From the NCBI GenBank assembly GCA_020744425.1, contig JAGMUV010000004.1:4092001-4156000 (forward strand): a DNA stretch of 64,000 nt. Reading direction: 5' to 3'. Position numbers and translations under genes: made by a program. This DNA is from Dactylonectria macrodidyma. Taxonomy: Eukaryota > Ascomycota > Sordariomycetes > Hypocreales > Nectriaceae. Positions 32,976-42,908 of this stretch are shown in pieces. The stretch's first letter is position 1. Each line of letters opens with the position of its first letter. A model generated the notes under the pieces. That model did not search any database. It saw only the letters and a list, made by a program, of their open reading frames with translations, and was not told the DNA's origin.

Positions 32976-33361
32976 TCAGAATGTTTGATACAGGGGGCAC
33001 TTCTTGTTTCCAATCGAACGACTGATCAATAGGTTCATGTTTCACAACCTCGGATACGATTGAGGCTGGGTGCGACCGCTTTCTGTAAGCCGGCTAGTGG
33101 CAGAACATAGCGAAACTTTGGACCCCTAGAAATCGAAGGACGTCTTGCCTATTGTTCGCATCACTTAACTGCTAACCACCCTTCGTCTGGGTCTCTGTAA
33201 AGCAATAGAAATTTCGTCTCTACTCCTTGTAAATACACATAGGTCGAATGAGGGCATCATCTACTTTCTCAATATGATTCATTGCCATGACGAGGAGATT
33301 GACCTCATCCGCTTGTAGCGACGTGCACCTCTCTCATCAGGCACATAGCAGTGACAGAAAA
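32976..33361. other. Intergenic, convergent 3' ends
   Basis: Between the deaminase-like and hydrolase genes. No coding region seen. Confidence 0.4.
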
Positions 33362-35037
33362 TTATCCTTCAACACAGAACCTTCTGACAATATCCACCAA
33401 CCTCCCTCTCATCCTTCTCGTATCAAAAACTTGTCCGTGATCCAAGTCTTCACACCATATCACATCCAGCCCATTCCCCTTCCATATTCCATCTTCCCAG
33501 TGACTAGTTTCTAAAATCCAATTATCTGCGCCCGTCAGATACGCCCCAATTGCCTTCGTGTCAACTACTATGTCGCTGCTAGCTAGCACAACAGTCACGC
33601 GATGGCCTTGGAGGTCTTCCTTCCACAAGACGTTGTCAGCCCAGAAGAAGCGGCGGAATAACGTATGCGAGATGCCCATGTCCTTGGAGCCGAAGTAGGA
33701 GAGCAGGTGTTCATTGGCCTCGGTTGGCTTCCGACAGATCTAAGTGTTGACGAGGTTAGTTGGGACTGCTGATATGGATGAAGGGATTACTTTACAAAGT
33801 TGTATGCTACATCAGGGAGATGTAGCAAGAAAGACACCGGATCAACAAACACAACCGGTCCAATCTTCTTCGCAATCTGCGGTGTGTGAAGGAGATGAGC
33901 AGCAACCACGCTTCCGTACCTTCATATGACAGAAATTAGTACCGGAAAATGACCAGACATAAATCGAAAGAAGGCGAGAGGGGGCACCCACGAGTGTGAT
34001 ACGAGTAAAATCCTATTCCACCCATGTGCCTTTAAAATGCGATCGATCTCCTCACACATCTCGTCTTTCAACAATGCCTCAGCTGTAATTCTAGAGCTTA
34101 TAGGCATGATCTCTAGGGCAATGATCCCTACCTGTCCATCCGACGGATCCTTGGCATCCGCGGCATTGAGGTCGCCCAAGAAATTGATATATGGGTAGAG
34201 TCCAATGCCAATGCCGTGGATGAACAGAATGGGGAGTCTCGTTGTCGACGTATGCGGCCGGTACCAGTAAGTGAGGGTTTTCGCAGGGGAGCGATACGAG
34301 GAGAAGAGAGTGAGAGGACGCAAGGGGAAGATAGCGAGAAACGATGTGCGGTAGAAGTCGAAGGAGTGATAATGCATGTAGACGGACGCTATCGTATCGA
34401 CGACAAACACGCACTATAGCATAAAGTTAGGAACCAGACCTTTGCTACGAGGGGATAAGCCCACGCCCATCTCGTTATGGAAACTCACCAGGTACCATGC
34501 CAAGCTGCGGTGTAACATCTCGACCTTATCAAGCGTCAATCTGAGGCACTGGGCGTTGCCGCGCCCGGGTTCCAACTTCCTCCCTAGCAGCTTCTCCATC
34601 TCTCCAGCGTACTCATCGAGCTCCTCGTCGTGCGCCGGGTCAGAATCTCCAGTGTTCAAGAACCCCCACCGGAAGAAGTCCTTGACGTTCTCCCGCTTGA
34701 TCTCCGAGGCTGGCGCGTCCCGGAACCATTTCTGCAAGTACCGGTCCGGATTCGGGATGTTTCTGTGGCAGCGCCAAAATAACTTCCGGCGGTCTTTGCG
34801 GGACGCGGTCGTGGGATGAATCGCGCCCCTCTGGAGGTAGGCGTTGCGCGGTAGATAGACGGCATAGTAGAATACCGCCTCCAGAATGAGCCAAACTTCG
34901 AATATGCGGGGGAATCGGAATGGAAGATCGACTAGCGAGCTGATCAGGGAATAGAAGATGCTGAAAGGCGCCACCAGGTGCAGGAAGAATATGGATGTCC
35001 GTATGAAGGCGAACTTCCAGACAGACGACTGTGCCAT
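33362..35037 (-). CDS. Alpha/beta hydrolase with N-terminal membrane segments
   Basis: Model: 35037-34489, 34413-33992, 33919-33796, 33739-33362; 490 residues, frame consistent. The N-terminus (residues 1-60) holds one or two membrane helices, followed by a charged region. The hydrolase core begins near residue 245: LPILFIHGIGIGLYPYINF (oxyanion region HGIG). Intron 2 splits the nucleophile elbow. Splicing gives LLVSHSYGSVVA, with Ser in S-H-S-Y-G. FVDPVSF is a typical strand-6 Asp region, and EDLDHGQVF near the end gives the catalytic His. Membrane-anchored hydrolases of this sort are widespread in ascomycetes with unknown lipid-like or ester substrates. Function beyond fold is not assignable. 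Confidence 0.82.
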
Positions 35038-36518
35038 GGTGGAGAGCAGGTAATATCATCAGCCGAGGAGCTAATCCTCGGCTATTGATGATGTTTCTTG
35101 GAAGAGGATTTTAATCAGCCATGGCTCGAGTATATTTCCGTTGAATAGGCCAAATCAATTTGTTGGGAACTGTGGATGGCCGACCTATCCGGCGTGGTGC
35201 CGAAAATGGTGGATTCTATTACGACTTGACATGTGAAGAGATGATATCATCAGGGATGAGAAGGTTATCAATCAATGTTGAGATGCAGACCTGTGAAACA
35301 AGCGGGTCCTTTTGCCCCGACCACGTGTGCCTAAGATAAACGAGACGACCGACAGAAACAGAAAGCCTTCTCGGGACCGAGGATTCGCAAGAGATATTTA
35401 CGCAATAACACTAAGATCGTTTGTTTGGCCTGAACACGAGCGCCCTGCAGGCACAAGCCGATACGCACACGTACTTCAAAAACCAAGTTGTAGTGCCTCA
35501 GCGATCACCTCCCATGCTCAACCTTTCTCTCCTCTACGGAGGACCATTTCAAAAGTCTTTGCCAGCGCGCAAGCCACATTTTGCTTTTTCTTATCAGTAC
35601 ATTAAGTACATCTTACGAATATTAGCACTAAAAGAGGCTCTATATTATAGCGCACTTAGCCCACTAGTTAGCCATAATATAGATCTAACGTCACTAAAGC
35701 TGCAGTAGATTTAGTGAATATTAGCCTGTAATTTTACGCGGCTAAATGTACTATCAAGTATCCAGCATGGATTTGAGGGTGTGGCGTCCTTAGCGTGGGC
35801 AAAGACTTTTGAAATGGTCGTCTGTAAAGTCATTTCACTAACCCCACCATAGGGAGCTAGAGCAGGAGCGCGAATGTTACGGCTTGGTCCTCGTAAGCTC
35901 TATAAGGCAGCTAGTGCACCTGCTTGATTGCTACAATTGCGATCAAGGCCCAATCTTTTGCCCTGTGGCGTGTGGCGTAACGGTCTAGGTGCCCGTTACT
36001 GTGACTAGCCGTCACAGCGAAATTGATCAATACCAGGGTTGTGCTCTGCACTTTCACCGCAAGCGCGCTACTGCTGCGTTGCACGCTGAGCAACAGAGCA
36101 CCAGTCATGGTTGGGCTCATTATTTGCATCGTTCATCTGCCAATTTCGTTTCCAGAAGGCATGCATAGTAGCGATAGTCTCAGTGGGGACTGGTGCATTA
36201 GCTGGTAAGTAAGTAGCTTGCTCGCCGCCAATAGGTATAGACTCCTCATAGGCTTGTAGGTGTGGCCGTTTTTTGCGCCGTCCCAGCAAGCAGCGCCAGT
36301 ATCCAACGGATCCCTAACCTTATGCCCTTTATTACAGCGGCTAACCACCAAACAAGCCCTCTTCAGTGGTAGGCAGCGCTAGTCCGTTGCTGGCCCGACA
36401 CGGGAACGCTGCGCTAATGCTCTGCCGCTCGTCCCGCTGAAGCTCAATCATGGACGGCTGACAGGTCAGTTGGAAAAAAGGGTCCATAGGAAATTACAAT
36501 TGATCTAGTAGACAGCAT
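35038..36518. other. Gene-poor region with degraded repeat-like DNA
   Basis: AT-rich stretch at about 35590-35760 rich in TA/TAA, bounded by an inverted repeat. Between 36.0 and 36.4 kb the minus strand has open fragments (for example CNKGHKVRDPL) that may be old transposon remains, not identified. Confidence 0.4.
35543..35818. repeat. Inverted repeat around an AT-rich core
   Basis: A perfect 21 bp inverted pair (35543-35563 and 35798-35818, centred on TTTCAAAAGTCTTTGCC), with weaker pairing continuing on both sides for about 20 more bases. The 234 bp core is AT-rich. It could be a small non-autonomous DNA element (MITE) or a degraded one; no target duplication was identified. Confidence 0.55.
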
Positions 36519-36974
36519 CTACGTAGTTATTTCTTGCTTCGTGTCTCCGTGCTCATCCTCAGCCTGAGAAGCCACCTCCTCTTCAAGGTGGCTAGCTGGC
36601 ATCAACTCACCAGCCTTCTTCTCATCTCGCAGGTGCTGACTCGCGTCATCATCAACGTTGCTAGAGCTTGGTACGGGAGATGATGGATATGGTATATTTT
36701 TCCGGAGGGGATGTTCGCTGCCAGTACTCACGGCGCCGATGTTAGAGGGTTTATGAGCCTGCGAGAGGGCAAAGTCACCCGAATCGAAATACTTTCGTCC
36801 CTGGTATCGATGGCTGAATTAGCTTGATTCTAGCCGGCTAGCAGTATTTAGTGTGTATTTCTCTACCTCTAACTGGTGATGGAGAAGGTTTCCTCTGGTT
36901 GGTATCGTTCCGTACCTCCGCAGTAGGCGCTTATCCTGTTCGGCAGAGGCCTCAGCCTTTTTAGGATGATCCAT
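36519..36974 (-). CDS. Endosulfine family protein (Igo1/ENSA/ARPP19-type PP2A-B55 inhibitor)
   Basis: Model: 36974-36867 and 36800-36519; 66 nt intron (donor GTAGAG, acceptor ACCAG); 129 residues. Splicing joins LLHHQLE to GRKYFDSGDFALSQAHK. The KYFDSGD motif (about residues 39-45) is the strictly conserved endosulfine core. When its Ser is phosphorylated by Greatwall/Rim15 kinase, the protein inhibits PP2A-B55 and promotes mitotic entry, or quiescence on starvation. The preceding RRYGTIPTRGNLLHHQLE matches the family helix. The C-terminal half is low-complexity (SSPVPSSSNVDDD, acidic tail), as is usual. Length fits fungal Igo proteins. It sits in a gene-poor stretch 2.3 kb from a cyclin-like gene. 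Whether it is the only genomic copy cannot be seen here. Confidence 0.85.
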
Positions 36975-39231
36975 GTCTGCAAACTCGTGTGTGAGTTAGG
37001 AATTATTACAGGAAAGCGATGATGAGGCCGGCCCTTTTAAGCATACCCAGGATGCGACTGTCGTCATCCTTTTGTCAGACCCCGCAATATCCTGGAGACA
37101 TGTGACGGAAAAGGGAGGAGTTAATACTAGCAGATTATGCATTGCCAATGGATGTGTGGCCATCATGCCACGAAATGTGAACTTCAACCTGGGGAGCTCT
37201 GATCTGGTTTCTCACACACCTACCTCCCACCGAGTATAGCATGCTTTTCCGTATTTTTCGTGTGGCACGTTTCTATAATCACCGTCCGCTAGTAATCACG
37301 AATATCGCACGAGATTTGTCATCTCGAGTCTGAGTCTTGCCCTTACGGACATCAGATTTGCCCACAGTTTATGCTCGATCCGAGGGGGTTATCTGACTGA
37401 TGATATAGTCAAAGAGAACTGTATGGTCCCAACACATGCGGTAGGGTTACGGAAAGTACTGACGAAGGGTGTGTGATTCCGTGGTTTGAAATGAAAATAA
37501 TCACCTAGATCCAGTTGTCATACGATACCTAGTCAATCTTTCTCCTCCTTGTGATTCCCAACTTCATGAACACACGATTTAGCTTCCGGGCGAATTTCTA
37601 TCTCTCAAGGACTTTTTCGTTTGGTTTCAGCCCGGGCCACAGCATTCAAGGATTCATTCAGCTCAACAGGCCGGTCTCTCACTGAAGTGCCGAATAAGCC
37701 GGGCGGGAGTATCGAGGATAACAGAGAGGGCTACCACCTTGTGCGTCGTATGTTCTGGTGCGCTTATACCCCTTGTCTGGTAAATGGGCATGGGCTTAGT
37801 GCTGCTGGCGACAGGAGTAGAGGCATGACACAACGGATGCCAAAGTGATTAGTTGGGAGGTAAGAAGCGAAGTGGCGAACAAAGGAATTTGTGCGAAAGA
37901 GTTGGACAGCATGTTTCCACTGAGGCGAACTGACAAGACTTGGGCTTGCGATGATCCCCAGACTCGCAGATTTAAGAGCGTCGTTCAATTCGCGGAGGCT
38001 TTGTTGTTTGCGATTATGGGCCAAATAATGAAATTCGGTAGCGGAGTTGGCCTTGTGGGAGATTCCGAAGATATCGTGGTGGAAGGCCTCAGGGTCTTGA
38101 ATGGGGATGGTTAAGTGTCATACTGGTCGTGAAGCTTGATGAATTAGCCCCCTCTCTTCATGTCGAACTTCCAGGCCGGCCATGCCCAGGATGGGAGGAT
38201 GGGTCGTCCATGTCTTATGGATCACGTATTATATTAATGAGATCTGTGCGAGGTTAAAAATGGCGCTAGTAAATGACATGAAAATGGAAAATAAAATCAC
38301 TAACGGAGAGAATGAGAGGGAAATCTTTTCAAGAGAGAGTGGGCATCGGCGTAGCAACTTTTTGCGTGAGCGATGCCTGCCTAAAATCAGGTTATCCGGC
38401 CACCAACCTCCCCACAACTGCCGTTTAAACCACCATCGAGACTTTGGTTCCGATCGGAGATGCAGTCAAGCCACGCTAAGACTTTTGCTTTGCTGCGACG
38501 GCTTCCATCCTATCCCACCACACCCTCCCCAACCTGGAGTTACTAAGGGCGCATGTCCGTTTGCACAGGCGATGTTTATCTCGAGTGACGTCATGAGAGA
38601 GCAACACAGTCACATCAAGCACCCTCCAATCGTCTTTCTTGGTACAGATCGACTCCCCCATTTAAGAATCAGCTACCTTCTGCCACTACCTAGTACGACT
38701 TGGGCGGCAAGGCAATACCGTAACAACTCGGTCAACTCGAACACCTTAGCTGGCCCCACAAGAACGGTCAGCCAACCACATAACCTCTTTCGTCGATCAA
38801 ACCCCCGTCAAATGCGCATTATAGCCAATCAAATGACTTACCTTCACAGTTAACATTGGAAATATGGGGATAAATGGGGCCAGCTAAGGTGTTCGAGTTT
38901 GACCGAGTTTTTATGGTATTCACAGGGAGTTTGAATGCAGCTAAATTACGCCAAGGGTACTGCATGACGCCAAGGCTACTGCCTAAAGCAACAGAGTGAA
39001 GGAGCTAGTCCGGTAATAATGCGGTTATTCGGCAATTCTTAACGATGTGTATCCTCTGACATGGGGGACGGGTAAAAGATCGAGTGTTAAAAAGCTAGGT
39101 TTTCCCAGTCCGGGCATCTTTATAGGGAGGGCATCTACAATTTTCCAAGGCCATTGAAAACCGTATCATTGTGCCGAAACTACCCCATAGGCCCCCTATC
39201 CAGTCATCTACCTTGACTACCGGATACAGCC
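36975..39231. other. 2.3 kb without a supported gene
   Basis: Several random-looking frames of 60-220 codons, none with family likeness. Contains a hairpin-forming inverted repeat at 38727-38906 and, to its right (38950-39000), a short direct repeat CGCCAAGG(G/C)TACTGC. Confidence 0.4.
38727..38906. repeat. Inverted repeat (MITE-like hairpin)
   Basis: Left arm 38727-38758 pairs with right arm 38874-38906 over 32 bases with a single-base bulge. Weaker pairing extends about 15 bases outward on both sides (AATACC..TAA..AACTCGG). The loop is about 115 bases. Size and structure fit a small non-autonomous DNA transposon; a target duplication was not established. Confidence 0.6.
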
Positions 39232-39761
39232 ATGAATAGACAGCTTGCAATAAGACGGGACAACTTTGTTGATGACCTAATAGGTATTCAAAAATCCTTC
39301 AGCACACCAACCAACGACTAATAGTATGGAATCTCATAGGCTCTACTCATCGCCTGCTTATGGCTCTTTGGCCTTGTCCTGCCGCGGCTCCTTTAGGGAC
39401 TCCCAACCTGATACCGCTTAGGACTTATATAGAAAGGATATTACGAATATCCGGCGCGACGTATGCTACCCTTCTAGCGGCTTGCTATTACCTCAACCTA
39501 CTGCATATATCCCTCGAACTAAATCCTGTCGCCGTTCAATCACCAAGACCGGCAAAGATGGGGCCAATACAATGCCCGCGACGCATGTTTCTTTCCGCGC
39601 TTATGTTGGGTTGGAAGTATACCCAGGAAAAAAGCTATTCATCAAAGGTATGGGCTAGGATATCGGGGCTATGCTTGAAGGAGATCAACTCGAATGAAGC
39701 AATGTTTCTCATAGTAATTGATTGGCGTCTTTATATTCCCTACGAAATCTTTAAGCGCTAA
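39232..39761 (+). CDS. Short Pcl-type cyclin (cyclin box, possible truncated paralog)
   Basis: Model: 39232-39283 and 39325-39761, intron 41 nt; 162 residues. Starts MNRQLAIRRDNFVDDLI. Then come PLRTYIERILRISGATYATL, RRMFLSALMLGWKYTQEKSYSSKVWARISGL and EINSNEAMFLIVIDWRLYIPYEIF: the cyclin box of fungal Pcl5/Pho80-like cyclins that activate the Pho85 kinase. Normal family members continue past EIFxRW with a longer C-terminus. This one stops at KR directly after the box, and several otherwise conserved positions differ, so it may be a truncated or fast-evolving duplicate. An imperfect hairpin (AGCGTCTAT / ATAGACGCT) lies just after the stop. A 41 nt intron is short but has good sites and keeps the frame. 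Confidence 0.6.
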
Positions 39762-40417
39762 AGCGTCTATATGTGTCTTCCCACTTGGAAATGTCAAGAA
39801 CTAACATAGACGCTAGGGATATTTCGGGTTTCACTTATGTTGCATGCTGTAATTGTTTTTAGGTTGCTTTTGGGCATCGCAACACTTCTCTTGCTTGCTT
39901 CGAGTTGTAAGATGTGGGCAGATCCTGTTTATTCGATAACTAGAGCGGTAAGTAGCACAGATTGTCGATGGTGGTGAAATAATTGATATGGCAGTCTGCT
40001 AAAATCGGCTACCTATCTATTATGACTAATTCATTTCGAAGGTGTTCCTAATATCGCTAGTTCGGATTGGGTTGACTATGGTCTCACCCTCAACTCGTGC
40101 CTGGCGCTGAAAGTCGATTCGTGCCGTGAAGGCGCGACCAGTGTCTAGTACAACCCCTGTCATCATTCCGAATACTTGGTTTGGCATGATGTGAGCGAGT
40201 TATGTAAGACTAGTATCTGCCTGTGCGCTCCATGGAGGGCGAGTTTCTGATCTGAGTAATAAAAAAAACAGTTTTCTTCATACAAATCCGAACGAATTGA
40301 TCCCCACATGATAACAGGTGATTGAACCTACTTTCTATGTCTGATTTGCATTACTTAGCTGCTTGTTACCTTGGCCTTTGCCATTTCTATTGAAGACTAT
40401 TCTTCCGAGGAGCCATT

Positions 40418-42106
40418 TTATTTATCCTTAGTGCTTGCTTCAGTATTCCCCCATCTTTTGAAAACATACCCAGTCATATTTGAACCGGAAAGCCGACAGG
40501 GCTCTAAAATTGTCTTACTTGGATTATTCAATTTGCACTGATGGGGTTTGTTCTCCTCCGCATTCTTGGACTGCCACCAGCGGACTACTACATCCCAAGC
40601 CAATGGCACTCCAAAGGTGAGTAGAGTTGCGACAGCACTGGTTAAGAAAAGAATCAAACTTTTGATAGAGCATTGAAGTTGAGGCCATCGTCGAGATTCA
40701 TAAAAGGAGTGGAAAAGAAAGTCCGTAGAAAGTGTTAGTCATAAGGCTGCGTTAGAGGATCAGGTAGCATACTGAAACAACTGTAGATGATACGAAATGC
40801 ATTGTAAGCGTGGCGATACTCTTCATCTCACCGGCATCCTTGGCTGACTTAATAGTTAATGCTCGCCACTCCTCGGCTTCCAGGAAATTCTGTTCTCCTA
40901 AGCGCCTGATGGAGATGGTGTTGGTTCTCACGAAGATGGAATTGCTAAGCTGTGCGAGGTTAAAAGCCTAGGTTGTATTAGCAAAGCCCCCTTTACTGAA
41001 ATCAGGTCTCCCCAACCCACATTAATTTGTAGCGCTTTCAGGTCCTTGCACAAGTCAGACCAGGATGTGGCAAGAGAGCGGAAGGTTGTTCTGTAATAGC
41101 GTGCTGAGTTTAGCACGCGTCGAAGCTCAATGATTTCTTTCGCCTGTCCGTCCATAGCACTGCTGAGGGTCTCCTCGATAAAATCCATAGTAGGAATGAT
41201 ATTTCGAATACTCGCGATGATTTTAGTGGTTTGCGCGAGGAGGTTGTCAAGTACTACGAGACTTTCCGCGGAGATTATAGAGGATTAAGACTTAGTAATG
41301 CTAGACCGCTATGCAAGATTAACTCACACCTCCCCAATTACCCAGCCAGGCACGCACTTACTATAAATTCAGAATCAAGTAGGTTGCGATTGAAGACCAT
41401 TTGCCAACCCTCCTCGATTTTAGCAATGAAGAGAATAAGAAATTTCCAGATATGTGTCCCATACTCGACCGCTTACAACAGCTGGGTACTTATGGGGGCG
41501 GTCTCTATGTTCTCGTAATACAGCCTTGGGCAAAAAAACTAAGCACTTCGTTTGGTAATCCATATTGGTTGACTAGATGACTTGCCTCAGCGGAAACAGT
41601 ATCATCACGTCAGGGTTTGACGGCATGTGTGTTAAGAAACGGCAAGCTAGATCAGCGTCGGGTTCAGGCCTCAGGGCAAGGAATACCTGGGGAGTACCAT
41701 CAGCGCCTGTCACAACGGCACCTGGACATCGGGTCATCTTGGCATTGCTGGTCAAAACGCCGAAGATTGGTGGCGGGATCTTCCATATCCTAGCCAGGGT
41801 GTCTATCTGCTCGTACGTTGCGGCATATTCGTCGAAATCGTGCGGGATAATCAAGAAATCCCCAAGCGTTGCACCTGAACTGCCGTCGCTTTGCTCTCGG
41901 AGCCATTCCGAGATCCCTTCATGTTGTGAAAGTCCCGTCCCAAGATGGATGACCTTGGAGGATCCACTGTCTTTCCATTTCTGATGTTCTTTCTCCTTCA
42001 ATTTTTTTGATGGGGGGCTCGGATCAATCCAAAAGGCCATGTTTTGTGGAGGGAGACACGAGTGTGAAGCTGCGATGTTGTGGTTACTCCTCGGAGTGTG
42101 GTGCAT
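40418..42106 (-). pseudogene. Decayed fungal membrane protein gene (CorA-like architecture suspected)
   Basis: Read from 42106 (or ATG 42040, MAFWIDPSPPSKKLKE) leftwards, conceptual exons run: a soluble N-terminal part (SNAKMTRCPG, FLALRPEPDADLACRFLTH); IEEGWQMVF; RRVLNSARYYRTTFRSLATSW; ISIRRLGEQNFLEAEEW; MKSIATLTMHFVSSTVVS; then a last membrane segment TLLTFGVPLAWDVVVRWW. The order (soluble domain, coiled region, two C-terminal membrane helices) resembles CorA-like fungal proteins, but I do not recognise a GxN motif. Lesions seen: an in-frame TAA at 41473-41475, and no usable acceptor before the last exon near 40730. A GCAAGT donor near 41582 gives a frame-keeping GC-AG join. A living gene with unusual splicing is not excluded. 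Confidence 0.5.
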
Positions 42107-42908
42107 TATTATGTCCCCATGTCATGGAGGGTTGCCTTGGGATATGCCTTGCGAGCTGCCTTGCGGCAACTGCCAACGTGACCTCCGTTGCATTCCTTAG
42201 TTCGTTCGCCTGCGTTTCGTGTCCTTTGACGACCAATCCGCTCGCTTCAGCCGTATTATCGCGGTGGCTGAGTTCTGCCTTGGCTGCAGGTTACACACAA
42301 GTAAATCCGCAATCTGATTTTGCCCAGCTCAGCCTATCAGCAAGGCAAGGCAAGACAATTTGGAGTTCATCGAGAAAAGGATAAGAATATTTAATTTCCT
42401 TCGGCCCTGCGGTTAATTGTTCGATCTGGGGGTGCAAGGTGAGCGTTGCCGGCGTAGGCGGTCTCTAAGCCAAAGTCCATCGCTTTTCCCGCGCACCCTG
42501 TCAGATCAAACCGTGGTAGGGCAAACCAACCCACCATAAGCTCATAGACCCATTGCTGCCTAATGCTAAAACCTACCGCCACACCAAAATAATCATGCAC
42601 TCCGTCATCCAACCTTTACGTTGCTTATAATCAAGCTAAGGTGGCTTACGTGGGGGCTGCGAGGGCGTGTCATCAGCGGCGCATGTTTGCAAATGTGAAG
42701 TGCACAATCGTCACACGTTGCTGATCCTATAAAGTATTGGGAAGCTCTCCTCAACTTATGGAACATGTATGGTGCTCTCACCTTTTCAAACCACTAGCAC
42801 CGTTTCGGTCCAACCAACCTGCAAATCGCATATCCATGGGTAACAAAGACAAAACAGACATCATCATCCAGGCCACCACCCTTCATTACAGACACGAACT
42901 TACCACAA
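42107..42908. other. Divergent upstream region of the HET gene
   Basis: No coding region supported. Likely carries the HET gene promoter. Confidence 0.4.

Noticed and set aside
38182..38853. 223-codon plus-strand frame
   Set aside because: Composition looks random (many Arg, His, Pro), it has no domain, and it overlaps the inverted repeat.
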